DNA of 64,000 nt from Phenylobacterium hankyongense (GCF_003254505.1 NZ_QFYP01000001.1:3208001-3272000), one strand, 5' to 3'; positions 27,507-37,904 are shown, counted from the stretch's first letter. Translations and numbers: made by a program. Notes: generated by a model from the sequence alone, not told the origin.

Positions 27507-29999
27507 ATGCACAGACACCGCGCCCGCAGCGCTGCGCTAGCCTCCGGCCTTGGCCTGCTTCTAGGCACGAGCGCCCTCGTCACGCCAGGGCTGGCGCTTG
27601 CCCAGGCCCAGCCGACGGAGCCGCCCGCCGCTGCGCAACCGCCGGGTGCGGCCCCGGCGCCGGTGATCCAGTCGGGCGTGGTGCAGCGCATCCTGGTGAA
27701 GGGCAATGAGCGGATCGAGCAGGCGACGGTCGTCTCCTACCTGCCGATCCAGCCGGGCGAGACCGTCGATTCCTCCAAGATCGACCTGGCGCTGAAGACC
27801 CTGTTCCGGACCGACCTGTTCTCGGACGTGAAGATCGACTTCCAGGGCGGCGACCTGATCGTCACCGTAGTGGAGAACCCGATCATCAACCGGGTGCTGT
27901 TCGAGGGGAATTCGGGCCTCAAGGAAGATAAGCTGAAGGACGAGGTGAGCGTCCGTCCGCGCGGCATCTTCACCCGCGCCAAGGTGCAGGCCGACGTCGG
28001 CCGCATCGTCGAGCTCTACCGCCGCTCCGGCCGCATCTCCGCCAACGTCACGCCGCAGATCGTCGAGCTGCCGCAGAAGCGCGTCGACCTGATCTTCAAG
28101 ATCGACGAAGGCCCGAAGAGCGGGATCCTGCGGGTCAACTTCCTGGGCAACAAGGCGTTCTCGGACAACGATTTGCGCGACGTCGTCGTGACCGAGCAGT
28201 CGCACTGGTACAAATTCTTCTCCAGCAACGCCAACTACGACCCGGACCGGCTGGAGTACGACAAGGAGCAGCTGCGGAAATACTACCGCAACCGCGGCTA
28301 CTACGACTTCCGCGTCGCCTCCGCGGTGGCCGAGCTCTCCCCCGACAAGAACGGCTTCGTGGTCACCTACACGATCGACGAAGGGCCGGAATACAAGTTC
28401 GGCAAGGTCGAGGTGCAGACCGAGCTGCAGAAGCTCGACAAGAACGTCCTGCGATCGCTGATCCCGTTCCGGCCCGGCGAAACCTATGAAGACGACAAGA
28501 TCGAGCAGGCCACCGACGCCCTGACCTTCGCCGCCGGCGCCGCCGGCTTCGCCTTCGTCGACGTGCGGCCGCGCTACACGGCCAATCGCGAGAAGGGCGT
28601 CGTCGACGTGACCTTCGACGTGAAGGAAGGCCCGCGGGTCTACGTCGACCGCATCGACATCGTCGGCAACACCGCCACCCTGGACTACGTCATCCGCCGC
28701 GAGATGAACGTCTCGGAAGGCGACGCCTACAACCGGGCCCTGGTCGACCGCTCGAAGAACCAGATCAAGGCGCTCGGCTTCTTCAAGAACGTCGACATCA
28801 CCGAGATCCCGGGTTCCGCGCCGGACCGCACCGGCCTGCAGGTGAAGGTCGAGGAGCAGCCCACCGGCGAGCTCTCGTTCAGCGCCGGCTATTCGTCGGT
28901 GGACCAGCTGGTGGTCGACCTCGGCATCACCCAGCGCAACTTCCGCGGCCGCGGCCAGAACGTGCGCGCCCGGGTTTCGCTGGGCTCGCTGCGGCAGACG
29001 GTGGACCTGTCGTTCACCGAGCCGCGCTTCCTCGGCCGCGATCTGGCGGCCGGCGTCGACGCCTACTACTACAAGTACGACCTCACCCAGTACTCGGCCT
29101 ACAAGACCGTCACCGTGGGCACCGGGCTGCGGCTCAACTTCCCGCTCAGCCTGAATTCACGCGGCTCGGCCCGCTACACCCTGCGGGAGGACTCGGTCGA
29201 GATCGACCAGACCCTCTGCGACCAACTGCTGGTCTCCGCCTCGGTCTGCGACCAGCGCGGGCAGTTCCTCACGTCGCTGGTCGGCTACGGCTACCGCCTC
29301 GACCGCCGGAACGATCCGATCAATCCGACCCGCGGCTTCTATGTGGAGTTCGACCAGGATTTCGCCGGCCTCGGCGGCGACGTGAAGTACCTGCGCACCG
29401 AACAACAGAGCGGCTGGTACCACGGCTTCTCGAAGAGCTTCATCCTGAGCGTCGTCAGCTCCGCGGGCTATGTCGGCGGCTGGGGCGGCGACCACGTGCG
29501 GATCAACGACCGCTTCTACAAGGGCGGCAACAGCTTCCGCGGCTTCCAGACCGCCGGCATCGGACCGCGCGACACCACCTATAGCTCGACCTCCGGCTCG
29601 ACCAGCGGCCAGCAGGACGCCCTCGGCGGCAAGGCTTACGCCATCGGCTCGGTGGAGCTGACGGTGCCGACCTTCCTGCCCGAGCAGTACGGCATCAAAG
29701 CCGCCCTGTTCAGCGACTTCGGCACGCTCGGCCTGCTGGACGCCAGCGACAAGCTGACCAAGCGCTATGTGGACCCGAACGACACGTCCAAGGGTTTTGT
29801 CCTCGCCGCCAACGGCCAGCCGGCGCTGTTCCCGAACCCCGCCATCAAGGACGACCTGGCGCTGCGTGCTTCCGCCGGCATCAGCATCTTCTGGCGCTCG
29901 CCGATGGGACCGATCCGCTTCGATTTCAGCCAGATTTTGGCCAAACAGTCCTATGACGTAACCGAACTCTTCAAGTTCTCCACTGCAACCAGGTTCTAA
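27507..29999 (+). CDS. bamA: Outer-membrane protein assembly factor BamA
   Basis: BamA is the essential barrel that folds other outer-membrane proteins. The 830-residue protein has a signal peptide ending near residue 32 (LALAQAQP), a Pro/Ala-rich lead, and five POTRA repeats from about residue 50 to 420 (for example VQRILVKGNERIEQATV and later VYVDRIDIVGNTATLDYVI). A 16-strand barrel follows. The barrel contains the conserved lid motif in NSFRGFQTAGIGPRD and ends in the C-terminal beta-signal FKFSTATRF with terminal Phe. Skp and the lpx genes follow directly. Confidence 0.97.
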   Translation: MHRHRARSAALASGLGLLLGTSALVTPGLALAQAQPTEPPAAAQPPGAAPAPVIQSGVVQRILVKGNERIEQATVVSYLPIQPGETVDSSKIDLALKTLFRTDLFSDVKIDFQGGDLIVTVVENPIINRVLFEGNSGLKEDKLKDEVSVRPRGIFTRAKVQADVGRIVELYRRSGRISANVTPQIVELPQKRVDLIFKIDEGPKSGILRVNFLGNKAFSDNDLRDVVVTEQSHWYKFFSSNANYDPDRLEYDKEQLRKYYRNRGYYDFRVASAVAELSPDKNGFVVTYTIDEGPEYKFGKVEVQTELQKLDKNVLRSLIPFRPGETYEDDKIEQATDALTFAAGAAGFAFVDVRPRYTANREKGVVDVTFDVKEGPRVYVDRIDIVGNTATLDYVIRREMNVSEGDAYNRALVDRSKNQIKALGFFKNVDITEIPGSAPDRTGLQVKVEEQPTGELSFSAGYSSVDQLVVDLGITQRNFRGRGQNVRARVSLGSLRQTVDLSFTEPRFLGRDLAAGVDAYYYKYDLTQYSAYKTVTVGTGLRLNFPLSLNSRGSARYTLREDSVEIDQTLCDQLLVSASVCDQRGQFLTSLVGYGYRLDRRNDPINPTRGFYVEFDQDFAGLGGDVKYLRTEQQSGWYHGFSKSFILSVVSSAGYVGGWGGDHVRINDRFYKGGNSFRGFQTAGIGPRDTTYSSTSGSTSGQQDALGGKAYAIGSVELTVPTFLPEQYGIKAALFSDFGTLGLLDASDKLTKRYVDPNDTSKGFVLAANGQPALFPNPAIKDDLALRASAGISIFWRSPMGPIRFDFSQILAKQSYDVTELFKFSTATRF

Positions 30000-30005
30000 A
30001 AGCTC

Positions 30006-30680
30006 ATGACCTTCAAACCCCTGGCCGTCGCCACCTGCGCCGCGGCCATCGCCCTGACCGCCGGCTCGAGCGCGCTCGCGCAGACCGCCGCCGCCGCTGC
30101 TCCCGCCGCCGCTCAGGTCACCCACGGCGCGCCGATCAACGGCATGTGCATCATCTCGGTGGAAGGCGCGATCGGCGCCTCGACCGTCGGCAAGTACGTC
30201 GACACCCGCATGCAGCAGATCGTTGCGCAGGTGAACGCCGAGCTGAACGGCGAGAAGACCGGCATCGACACCGAGGCCAAGACGCTGGACAGCCAGCGCG
30301 GGACCCTGGACCAGAGCGCCCTCGAACAGCGCGCCTCGGCCCTGCAGGTCCGCGCCAACGCCCTGCAACGCAAGGCCCAGCTCCGCGACCGCGAAGTCTC
30401 CGCCACCGAGCAGAAGGCGGTCGGCCGCATCGGCCAGGAGATGGAGCCGCTGATCCGGCAGGCCTACCAACAGAAGGGCTGCTCGATCCTGATCCAGCGC
30501 AACGCCGTGGTGATCGGCAACCCGGCCATGGACATCACCCCGGCCGTGGTGACGGCGCTGAACGCCAAGATCACCCAGTTCGCGTTCGATCGGGAACGTC
30601 TGGACCAACAGGCCGCGGGCGCCGCGCCGCCGGTCGTCCAGACCCCCGCGCCGGCCCGCGCGGCTCCGACCAAGAAGTAA
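30006..30680 (+). CDS. skp: OmpH/Skp-family periplasmic chaperone
   Basis: Skp-type trimers hold unfolded outer-membrane proteins in the periplasm. The 224-residue protein begins six bases after bamA, has a signal peptide ending near ALAQ (residue 25), and a long central helical section from about 75 to 150 rich in Gln, Glu, Ala and Arg that should form the coiled-coil arms. A beta segment GCSILIQRNAVVIGNPAMDIT follows, typical of OmpH proteins. An Ala/Pro/Thr tail ends in Lys-Lys, which is longer than usual. It sits in the standard place between bamA and lpxD. Confidence 0.9.
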   Translation: MTFKPLAVATCAAAIALTAGSSALAQTAAAAAPAAAQVTHGAPINGMCIISVEGAIGASTVGKYVDTRMQQIVAQVNAELNGEKTGIDTEAKTLDSQRGTLDQSALEQRASALQVRANALQRKAQLRDREVSATEQKAVGRIGQEMEPLIRQAYQQKGCSILIQRNAVVIGNPAMDITPAVVTALNAKITQFAFDRERLDQQAAGAAPPVVQTPAPARAAPTKK

Positions 30681-30717
30681 TCGGCCGCTTCAGGGACGCG
30701 GATCGCCGCACGCCACC

Positions 30718-31737
30718 ATGCCTGATCCGCGTTTCTTCGAAGACCTCGGCCCGGTCACCCTGGAGGAGCTCGCCGCCCTCACCGGCGCCGAACTCGCCAC
30801 CCGCGAGGCGGCGGACCGGCCGGTGAGGGCGGTCGCCATTCTCAGCCAGGCGACGGCTGAGACCGTGACCTTTTTGACCGATCGGAAGCATGCGGCCGGG
30901 CTGCTGGGCAGCCGGGCCGCAGCCTGTTTCGTGCAGCCCAACCAGGCCGACACCGTCCCGGCGGGCTGCGCCGTCCTGCTAACCCCATCGCCGCAGGGCG
31001 CCTACGCGATCGCGGCCCAGCGGCTGCATCGGCCGCGACTGATGGAGACCGGACCCGCCGTCTCCCCGGACGCAAGGCTGGAGGAGGGCGTTCGTCTGGC
31101 GCCCGGCGTCGTCATCGGGCCTGGAGCCCAGGTCGGCCGCGGCACGACCATCGGCGCCAACACCGTCATCGGGCCCGGCGTGACGATCGGGCGCGACTGC
31201 GCGATCTCGGCCAATGTGACCATCGGCTTTGCCCTGATCGGCGACCGGGTGAAGATCCTGGCCGGCGCGGCGATCGGCGAGGCCGGTTTCGGGGCCACGG
31301 TCGGGCCGGCGGGATTGATCGACATTCCCCAGCTGGGCCGGGTGATTCTGCAGGACGCGGTCACCATCGGCGCCAACAGCTGCGTCGATCGAGGCGCCTT
31401 CGGCGACACGGTGATCGGCGAGAACACCAAGATCGACAATCTGGTGCAGATCGCCCACAACGTGCGCGTCGGCCGCAACTGCGTGATGGCCGCCCACACA
31501 GGCATTTCCGGCAGCGTGACGATCGGAGACGGCGTCCAGTTCGGCGGCAAGGCCGGGGTGGCGGACCATGTGGCCATCGCCGACGGCGCCCGCATCGGCG
31601 CCGGCGGCGGGGTGATGCGGGATATGCCGGCGGGCGAGACCTGGGCCGGCTACCCCGCTCGTCCGATACGGCAATGGATGCGGGAAACCGCCTGGCTCGC
31701 CAAGCGGGCGAGCAGCAAGAAGGGTACGGAGGAATGA
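30718..31737 (+). CDS. lpxD: UDP-3-O-(3-hydroxyacyl)glucosamine N-acyltransferase LpxD
   Basis: LpxD adds the second hydroxyacyl chain to UDP-acyl-GlcN in lipid A synthesis. The 339-residue protein has an N-terminal uridine-binding domain (to about residue 100) and a left-handed beta-helix of hexapeptide repeats (LAPGVVIGPGAQVGRGTTIG and on). The catalytic histidine lies in NLVQIAHNV, and the GISGSVTIGDGVQFGGKAG turn follows. A helical C-terminus (WMRETAWLAKRASSKKG) completes the normal architecture. It overlaps fabZ by four bases (ATGA). Confidence 0.96.
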   Translation: MPDPRFFEDLGPVTLEELAALTGAELATREAADRPVRAVAILSQATAETVTFLTDRKHAAGLLGSRAAACFVQPNQADTVPAGCAVLLTPSPQGAYAIAAQRLHRPRLMETGPAVSPDARLEEGVRLAPGVVIGPGAQVGRGTTIGANTVIGPGVTIGRDCAISANVTIGFALIGDRVKILAGAAIGEAGFGATVGPAGLIDIPQLGRVILQDAVTIGANSCVDRGAFGDTVIGENTKIDNLVQIAHNVRVGRNCVMAAHTGISGSVTIGDGVQFGGKAGVADHVAIADGARIGAGGGVMRDMPAGETWAGYPARPIRQWMRETAWLAKRASSKKGTEE

Positions 31738-32204
31738 GCCGCAAGGCGCCGGTGAACGAGGCCCCGACCGAGATCGACATCACCGAGATCCTGGCTCGAA
31801 TCCCGCATCGCTATCCCTTCCTGCTGGTCGATCGCGCCGAGGAATACCGGCCGCACCAGTCGATCGTCGGGATCAAGTGCGTGACCGTGAACGAGCCCTT
31901 CTTCCAGGGCCACTTCCCGGGCTACCCGGTGATGCCCGGCGTGCTGATCGTCGAGGCCCTGGCCCAGACCGGCGCGGTGCTGATGTCCAAGTCCCTGGAC
32001 GTCGACGTGGCCGGCAAGACCATCCTTTTCATGTCGCTAGACAATTGCCGCTTCCGTCATCCGGTGCGACCCGGCGACGTCGTGCGGATGCCCGTCGAGG
32101 TGGTTCGGGCGCGCGGCGACGTGTTCAAATTCCGCGGCCGGGCCATGGTCGGCGAGAAGACCGCCGCCGAGGCCGAGTTCGCCGCCATGGTGGTGGAGAC
32201 CTGA
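31734..32204 (+). CDS. fabZ: 3-hydroxyacyl-[acyl-carrier-protein] dehydratase FabZ
   Basis: FabZ dehydrates 3-hydroxyacyl-ACP and competes with LpxA and LpxD for that substrate, which explains its place between them. The start at 31734 is in an ATGA overlap with lpxD and gives 156 residues; longer in-frame starts would lie inside lpxD. The catalytic His is in [12 protein letters not shown] and the catalytic Glu in [14 protein letters not shown] of the hot-dog fold. [14 protein letters not shown] is the third signature. Length is normal. Confidence 0.96.
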   Translation: MSRKAPVNEAPTEIDITEILARIPHRYPFLLVDRAEEYRPHQSIVGIKCVTVNEPFFQGHFPGYPVMPGVLIVEALAQTGAVLMSKSLDVDVAGKTILFMSLDNCRFRHPVRPGDVVRMPVEVVRARGDVFKFRGRAMVGEKTAAEAEFAAMVVET

Positions 32205-32205
32205 G

Positions 32206-33003
32206 TTGAGCGTCCAGATCCATCCGACCGCCATCGTCGCCAAGGGCGCCGAGCTGGCCGACGGCGTCAGCGTCGGCCCCTATTCGCTCATCGGCGAGCA
32301 CGCCAAGGTCGGCGCACGCACGCAGCTGCTGGCCCATGTGGTGGTCGAGGGGCACACGACGATCGGCGAGGATTGCGTGGTCCGCAACTTCTCCAATCTC
32401 GGCGGGCCGCCGCACCATACCGCCTACAACGGCGAGCCCACCGAGCTGGTGATCGGCGACCGTAACCGGATCTGGGAACACGTCACCATGCACATCGGCA
32501 CGCCGCAGGGCGGGGCGGTGACGCGGGTCGGCGACGACAGCATGTTCATGGCGACCTCCCACGTGGGGCACGACTGCACGGTCGGGGACAATGTGATCCT
32601 GGCCCATTCCGCGACCCTGGGCGGCCACGTGCACATCGGCGACTTCGTGATGGTCAGCGGTCTGGCGGCGGTCCACCAGTACTGCCGCGTCGGGCGCTAC
32701 TCCTTCATCGGCGGCCTGGCGGCGGTGACCAAGGACGTCATCCCCTACGGCCTGGTGTGGGGCAACCACGCCCATCTCGAGGGCCTGAACCTGGTCGGCC
32801 TGAAGCGCCGCGACTTCGGCCGCGAGACGATCAGCGAGCTACGTTCGGCCTATCGCCTGCTGTTCGCCGAGGAAGGCACCTTCCAGGAGCGGATCGAGGA
32901 CACCGCCACCACCTTCGGCCACAGCGCGCCGGTGATGGAGATCATCGACTTCATCCGCGCCGACGCCAGCCGGCCGCTCTGCCTGCCTGAACGCGAAGTC
33001 TGA
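32206..33003 (+). CDS. lpxA: UDP-N-acetylglucosamine acyltransferase LpxA (TTG start)
   Basis: LpxA catalyses the first step of lipid A synthesis, transferring a 3-hydroxyacyl chain to UDP-GlcNAc. The frame starts at TTG 32206, one base after the fabZ stop; no ATG or GTG fits the conserved [16 protein letters not shown] start, so a TTG start is well supported. The 265 residues contain the hexapeptide beta-helix, [21 protein letters not shown], the catalytic histidine region [20 protein letters not shown] (read in parts), [16 protein letters not shown], and a C-terminal helical domain. It overlaps lpxI by one base. Confidence 0.96.
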   Translation: MSVQIHPTAIVAKGAELADGVSVGPYSLIGEHAKVGARTQLLAHVVVEGHTTIGEDCVVRNFSNLGGPPHHTAYNGEPTELVIGDRNRIWEHVTMHIGTPQGGAVTRVGDDSMFMATSHVGHDCTVGDNVILAHSATLGGHVHIGDFVMVSGLAAVHQYCRVGRYSFIGGLAAVTKDVIPYGLVWGNHAHLEGLNLVGLKRRDFGRETISELRSAYRLLFAEEGTFQERIEDTATTFGHSAPVMEIIDFIRADASRPLCLPEREV

Positions 33004-33842
33004 TGCGGAAGCTTGGCCTGATCGCCGGCGGCGGGGGCCTTCCCGTCGAGATCGCGGAGCATTGCCTGCGCGCCGGCCGGCCGCTGTTCGTGGTCCGCCT
33101 CAAGGGTTTCGCCGGCCCGGAGCTCGCCCCCTACGCGGGCGCGGAGATCGGCATCGCGGAGCTCGGCAAGTGCATCAAGGCGCTGAAACGGGCGGGCTGC
33201 GAGGCCATCTGCTTGGTCGGCAACGTGAGCCGGCCGGACTTCTCGGCCCTGATCCCCGACCTTCGCGGCCTCGCCGTGCTGCCGGCCGCCATCGCCGCAG
33301 CCCGCAAGGGCGACGACGCCCTGTTGCGGCTGATGGTCGGGGAATTCGAGAAGGAAGGCTTCGCCGTCGAAGGCGCGCATGAGGTGATGGACGACCTCGG
33401 CCTGCCGCCGGGCCCGCTCGGCCGCTGCGCGCCGGGCGAGGAGGCGCAGGCGGACCTGGTCCGCGCCCTGGAGGTCGCCCGCGCCATCGGACGCCTGGAC
33501 GTCGGACAGGCGGCCGTGGTCTGCCGCGGGCTGGTGCTGGCCGTGGAGGCCCAGGAGGGCACCGACGCCATGCTGGCGCGGGTCGCGGAGCTTCCCGCCG
33601 CGCTGCGCGGCCGGCCGGGCGCCCCTTGCGGCGTACTCGCCAAGGCTCCCAAGCCGATCCAGGAGACGCGGGTGGACCTGCCGACCATCGGCCTAGCGAC
33701 CGTGCAGGCGGTGGCGCGGGCCGGCCTGGCGGGGATCGCCGGCGAGGCGGGTCGGCTGCTGGTGCTGGACCGCGAGGCGGTGATCGCCATGGCCGACGAG
33801 CTCGGCGTCTTCATCGTCGGCGTGGAGTCCGGCCAGCCATGA
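33003..33842 (+). CDS. lpxI: UDP-2,3-diacylglucosamine diphosphatase LpxI
   Basis: LpxI hydrolyses UDP-2,3-diacylglucosamine to lipid X in organisms that lack LpxH; it was first characterised in Caulobacter crescentus. The 279-residue protein has the N-terminal LGLIAGGGGLPVEIAE nucleotide-binding region and the C-terminal DUF1009 domain. The aspartate in TRVDLPTIG falls at residue 225, the same number as the catalytic Asp225 of the Caulobacter enzyme. It lies between lpxA and lpxB with overlapping start and stop codons on both sides, which fits a dedicated lipid A operon. Confidence 0.96.
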   Translation: MRKLGLIAGGGGLPVEIAEHCLRAGRPLFVVRLKGFAGPELAPYAGAEIGIAELGKCIKALKRAGCEAICLVGNVSRPDFSALIPDLRGLAVLPAAIAAARKGDDALLRLMVGEFEKEGFAVEGAHEVMDDLGLPPGPLGRCAPGEEAQADLVRALEVARAIGRLDVGQAAVVCRGLVLAVEAQEGTDAMLARVAELPAALRGRPGAPCGVLAKAPKPIQETRVDLPTIGLATVQAVARAGLAGIAGEAGRLLVLDREAVIAMADELGVFIVGVESGQP

Positions 33843-35011
33843 CCGCGCGCCCGCTCACCGTGATGCTGGTGGCGGCCGAGGCTTCCGGCGACGATCGCGG
33901 GGCGGGCCTGGCGCGGGCGCTGAAGGCGCGGCTTGGCGACGAGGTGCGGTTCGTCGGCGTCGGCGGCGAGCGGATGGCCGCCGAGGGCGTGAGCAGCCCC
34001 TTCGACATCTCCGAGATCTCGATCCTCGGGCTGCTGGAGGGCCTGCTGGCCTATCCGAAGATCGTCCGCCGGGCCGACGAGACCGCCGCGCTCGCCGCAC
34101 GGGAGAAGCCCGACGTGGCGGTGCTGATCGATTCCTGGGGCTTCACGCTGCGGGTCGCGCAGCGCCTGCGCCGGCTCGACCCCAGCCTGCCGCTGGTGAA
34201 GTACGTGGGCCCGCAGGTCTGGGCGACCCGGCCCGGCCGGGCGAAGACCCTGGCGCGGGCGGTCGACCACCTGCTGTCGATCCACGCTTTCGATGCGCCG
34301 TGGTTCGAAGCCGAAGGATTGCCGGTGACCTTCGTGGGCAATTCGGCGCTGTCCGTCGATTTCTCGCACGCCGACCCCGCCCGCCTGCGCGCACGGATCG
34401 GGGCGCGGCCGGACGATCCGATCCTGCTGGTGCTGCCCGGCAGCCGGCCGGGCGAGATCGAGCGGGTGCTGCCGGCGTTCGAGGACGCGGTGAAGCTGCT
34501 CAAGGAGGCGCGCCCGGAACTCCACGTGGTGGTGCCCGCCGCGCCGACGGTGGCGGAGATCGTCAAGGCCCGCGTCGCCGGCTGGAGCCACCGCACCGTC
34601 GTGGTCGAAGGCGATGAGGGCAAGCTCGACGCCATGAAGGCCGCCACCGTGGCGCTGGCCTGTTCCGGCACCGTCACCACGGAGTTGGCGCTGGCCGGCA
34701 CGCCGATGGTGGTGGGCTACCGCATCGGCCCGGTGACCTATGCGATCCTGAAGCGGCTGATCCGCACCCGCTACGTCACGCTGTTCAACATCGCCGCCCA
34801 GGACTTCATTGCGCCGGAGCTGATCCAGGCCGACTGCAACGGCCCCGACCTGGCGCGGGAGGTGGCGCTCAGGCTCGACGACCCGAACCTGCGCCGGCGG
34901 CAGGTGGCGGCGCAGTACGTGGCGCTCGACAAGATGGGCCGCGGCGGGCCGGATCCCTCCGAGGCCGCCGCCGACGCGGTCTTGAAGGTCATCGCCCAGG
35001 CGCGGGCATGA
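33839..35011 (+). CDS. lpxB: Lipid-A-disaccharide synthase LpxB
   Basis: LpxB joins lipid X to UDP-diacylglucosamine to form the lipid A disaccharide. The start at 33839 is within an ATGA overlap with lpxI; the frame continues upstream inside lpxI and is not coding there. The 390 residues show the GT19 pattern: MLVAAEASGDDRGAGLARAL, SILGLLEGL, LIDSWGFTLRVAQRL, YVGPQVWATRPGRAKTL, LPGSRPGEIER, and ACSGTVTTELALAGTPMVVGYR. Length is normal. It is the last gene of the 15 kb rightward block and is followed by a bidirectional hairpin. Confidence 0.96.
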   Translation: MTARPLTVMLVAAEASGDDRGAGLARALKARLGDEVRFVGVGGERMAAEGVSSPFDISEISILGLLEGLLAYPKIVRRADETAALAAREKPDVAVLIDSWGFTLRVAQRLRRLDPSLPLVKYVGPQVWATRPGRAKTLARAVDHLLSIHAFDAPWFEAEGLPVTFVGNSALSVDFSHADPARLRARIGARPDDPILLVLPGSRPGEIERVLPAFEDAVKLLKEARPELHVVVPAAPTVAEIVKARVAGWSHRTVVVEGDEGKLDAMKAATVALACSGTVTTELALAGTPMVVGYRIGPVTYAILKRLIRTRYVTLFNIAAQDFIAPELIQADCNGPDLAREVALRLDDPNLRRRQVAAQYVALDKMGRGGPDPSEAAADAVLKVIAQARA

Positions 35012-35015
35012 AAAA

Positions 35016-35041
35016 GGGCCCGCACCTCACGGCGCGGGCCC
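35016..35041 (-). terminator. Intrinsic terminator for gltA, shared with lpxB
   Basis: GGGCCCGC (35016-35023) pairs perfectly with GCGGGCCC (35034-35041) around a 10-base loop. On the minus strand the stem is followed at once by TTTTT (complement of 35011-35015), a classical intrinsic terminator for gltA. On the plus strand it lies just after the lpxB stop but has no T-run, so it may act there only as a stability hairpin. Confidence 0.8.
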
Positions 35042-35064
35042 GTTGATCTCGACGGCGACGCGGC

Positions 35065-36348
35065 TCAGCTGCGCTTGTCGACCGGCACGTAGTCGCGGTG
35101 CGTCGCGCCCGTGTAGAGCTGCCGCGGACGGCCGATCTTCTGCGACGGATCCTCGATCATTTCCTTCCACTGGGCGATCCAGCCGACCGTGCGCGCGACG
35201 GCGAACAGCACGGTGAACATCTCCGGCGGGAAGCCCAGCGCCCGCAGGGTGATGCCCGAATAGAAGTCGACGTTCGGGTAGAGCTTGCGCTCGACGAAGT
35301 ACGGATCGTTCAGCGCGATCTTCTCCAGCTCGATCGCCACCTTCAGCAGCGGGTCGTCGCCGTGGCCGACCTCGGCAAGCACTTCATGGCAGGTCTTCTG
35401 CATGACCTTCGCGCGGGGGTCGTAGTTCTTGTAGACCCGGTGGCCGAAGCCCATCAGCCGGTAGCGCCGGTCCTTCACGCCCTGGACGTACTCGGGGATG
35501 CGATCGACGGTGCCGATCTCCTTGAGCATGTTGAGGGCTTCCTCGTTCGCCCCGCCGTGGCTGGGGCCCCAGAGGCAGGCGATGCCCGCGGCGATGCAGG
35601 CGAACGGGTTGGCGCCCGAGGAGCCGGCGAGGCGGACGGTCGAGGTCGACGCGTTCTGCTCGTGGTCGGCGTGCAGGATGAAGATGCGGTCCATGGCCCG
35701 CGTCAGCACCGGATTGGCCTTCCAGTCCTCGGCCGGGACCGAGAAGCTCATGCGCAGGAAGTTCTCGGCGTAGGAGAGCTCGTTGCGCGGATGGATGAAG
35801 GGCTGGCCGCGGAAGTACTTGAAGGCCCGCGCCGCGATCGTCGGCATCTTGGCGATCAGCCGGTGCGACGAGATCATCCGCTGCTCGGGATCATCGATGT
35901 TGGTGCTGTCGTGATAGAAGGCCGACAGCGCGCCGACCGCGCCGGTCATGATCGCCATCGGGTGGGCGTCGCGACGGAAGCCCTGGAAGAAGCGGTCGAA
36001 CTGGTCGTGCAACATCGTGTGGTAGGTGATGTTGCGGTCGAATTCGGTGAACTCGGTGGCGGTCGGCAGCTCGCCGTGCAGCAGGAGGTAGCAGACCTCC
36101 AGGAAGCTCGACTGCTCGGCCAGCTGGTCGATCGGGTAGCCGCGGTGCAGCAGGATGCCCTTATCGCCGTCGATGAAGGTGATCTTGCTCTCGCAGCTGG
36201 CCGTCGAGGTGAAGCCGGGGTCGTAGGTGAAGGTGTCGGTCTCGGCGTAGAGCTTGCGGATATCCACCACGTCCGGTCCGGCCGTCCCGTGGAGGATCGG
36301 GAGCTCGACCGTCTTGCCGCCGATGTCGATCTTCGCCGTGTCGCCCAT
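35065..36348 (-). CDS. gltA: Citrate synthase (type II, hexameric)
   Basis: Citrate synthase condenses acetyl-CoA with oxaloacetate at the entry of the TCA cycle. The start at 36348 ([11 protein letters not shown]) gives 427 residues, typical of the proteobacterial hexameric form; the frame runs 45 codons further up without homology. Active-site segments are present: [25 protein letters not shown], and [28 protein letters not shown] text in the large domain also fits type II. It is a single gene between gltX and the terminator shared with lpxB. The pyruvate dehydrogenase operon in this window supplies its acetyl-CoA. Confidence 0.96.
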   Translation of the reverse strand: MGDTAKIDIGGKTVELPILHGTAGPDVVDIRKLYAETDTFTYDPGFTSTASCESKITFIDGDKGILLHRGYPIDQLAEQSSFLEVCYLLLHGELPTATEFTEFDRNITYHTMLHDQFDRFFQGFRRDAHPMAIMTGAVGALSAFYHDSTNIDDPEQRMISSHRLIAKMPTIAARAFKYFRGQPFIHPRNELSYAENFLRMSFSVPAEDWKANPVLTRAMDRIFILHADHEQNASTSTVRLAGSSGANPFACIAAGIACLWGPSHGGANEEALNMLKEIGTVDRIPEYVQGVKDRRYRLMGFGHRVYKNYDPRAKVMQKTCHEVLAEVGHGDDPLLKVAIELEKIALNDPYFVERKLYPNVDFYSGITLRALGFPPEMFTVLFAVARTVGWIAQWKEMIEDPSQKIGRPRQLYTGATHRDYVPVDKRS

Positions 36349-36406
36349 GCCATCGCCTTTCGATTGCGAGAAGTGAAACGCCCGTTTCGAGGGGGCCTTA
36401 TACGGT

Positions 36407-37813
36407 TTACGCAGCGTGCGAAAGCGCGTCGTCAAGCCGGCCCAGGCTTTCGTGTTTCCCAAGCGCAACAAGGCTTCCCGCAAGGTCGGGAGCGGGTGAA
36501 CCTCCGGAGAGAACGCCGCGCAGCGCGGGGCCGATCTTGCCCAGGCCGACGCCCTCGGATTCCGCGAACGCGCGAAGCGTGGCCTCGAGCTCCGGAGCGG
36601 TCCAGGCCGGGGTTGCGGCCAGAGTCTCGCGCAGGCGTGCGAAGCGCGCGCGGGTCTCCTCGGTGAGCAGGCCCAGGATCTTCTCCGGCAGCTCCAGCGG
36701 CCGCTGCTTGAGCACGAACAGGGTGTTGTCGGCGAGCTCGAGCGTGGTCTTGGCGCCGTCGCGGACCAGCGGAATGGTCCGCGCCAGGATCTCCAGGTCG
36801 GCGTCGCGCAGCGGCCAGTCGCGGCTCTTGTGGATCTGCGCCGTCAGCGTCACCAGCCGGGCGACGTCGGCCTGGCGGATGTAGTGGTTGTTGAGGTGGT
36901 TGAGCTTGGCCCAGTCGAGCCGGGCCGGCGCGCCGACCACATCGCGGATGTCGAACCAGGCGATGGCCTGCTCGTCGGAGAAGATCTCGTCGTCGCCGTG
37001 GCCCCAGCCCAGCTTGGCGAGGTAGTTGCGCATGGCTTCCGGCAGGTAGCCCATGTCGTCGAATTCGCTCACCGCCTGGGCGCCGTGGCGCTTGGAGAGC
37101 TTGGTCCCGTCTGGCCCGTGGATCAGCGGCAGGTGGGCCCAGACCGGGACCTCCCAGCCGAGCGCCTGGTAGATCAGGGTCTGGCGGGCGGCGTTGTTCA
37201 GGTGGTCGTCGCCGCGGATCACGTGGGTGACGCCCATGTCGTGGTCGTCGACCACCACGGCGAGGTTGTAGGTGGGGTTGCCGTCGGAGCGCAGCAGGAT
37301 GAGGTCGTCGAGGTCCTTGTTCTGGAAGCGGACCTCGCCCTTCACCTGGTCGTCGATCATGGTCTCGCCCTCCTGCGGGCACTTCAGCCGCACGGCGAAC
37401 GGACGATCGGGGGCGTCGTTGGGGCTGCGGTCGCGCCAGGGCGAGCGGACGACGCGACCTTCGGCGCGGGCGAGCGCGCGCTCGGCCTCGAGCTCCTCGG
37501 AGCTCATGTAGTCACGATAGGCCTTGCCCCGGGCCAGCAGTTCGTCGACCGCGGCGCGGTGGAGATCGGCGCGGGCGAACTGGAACACCGCCGGCTCGTC
37601 GGCCTCAAGGCCGAGCCAGCTCAGACCATCGAAGATCACCTGCACGGCGGCCTCGGTGGAGCGCTCCCGATCGGTGTCCTCGACGCGCAGCAGGAACTTG
37701 CCGCCGGTGTGCCGGGCGTAAAGCCAGTTGAAAAGCGCCGTCCGGGCCGTGCCTATGTGCATGGAGCCGGTGGGCGAGGGGGCGATCCGGGTGACGACGG
37801 GGCGGTCGGGCAT
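36407..37813 (-). CDS. gltX: Glutamate-tRNA ligase
   Basis: GltX charges tRNA-Glu with glutamate. The start at 37813 ([16 protein letters not shown]) gives 468 residues with the class I signature HIGT at 19-22 and the KMSKS-type loop as [16 protein letters not shown] in the active site, and the alpha-helical anticodon domain in the C-terminal third, are normal. Many alphaproteobacteria carry two GltX copies with different tRNA preferences; which type this is cannot be told from the sequence alone. It is divergent from comEC with about 90 bases between the chosen starts. Confidence 0.95.
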   Translation of the reverse strand: MPDRPVVTRIAPSPTGSMHIGTARTALFNWLYARHTGGKFLLRVEDTDRERSTEAAVQVIFDGLSWLGLEADEPAVFQFARADLHRAAVDELLARGKAYRDYMSSEELEAERALARAEGRVVRSPWRDRSPNDAPDRPFAVRLKCPQEGETMIDDQVKGEVRFQNKDLDDLILLRSDGNPTYNLAVVVDDHDMGVTHVIRGDDHLNNAARQTLIYQALGWEVPVWAHLPLIHGPDGTKLSKRHGAQAVSEFDDMGYLPEAMRNYLAKLGWGHGDDEIFSDEQAIAWFDIRDVVGAPARLDWAKLNHLNNHYIRQADVARLVTLTAQIHKSRDWPLRDADLEILARTIPLVRDGAKTTLELADNTLFVLKQRPLELPEKILGLLTEETRARFARLRETLAATPAWTAPELEATLRAFAESEGVGLGKIGPALRGVLSGGSPAPDLAGSLVALGKHESLGRLDDALSHAA

Positions 37814-37904
37814 CGATGCTGCGGGTTTGGGTGAGCCGGCGCCGGACGGCGCCTGGGCGCGGCGTCTTAGCACGCGGATTCGGAAGCCTCCTAGCCTTGC
37901 CGCC

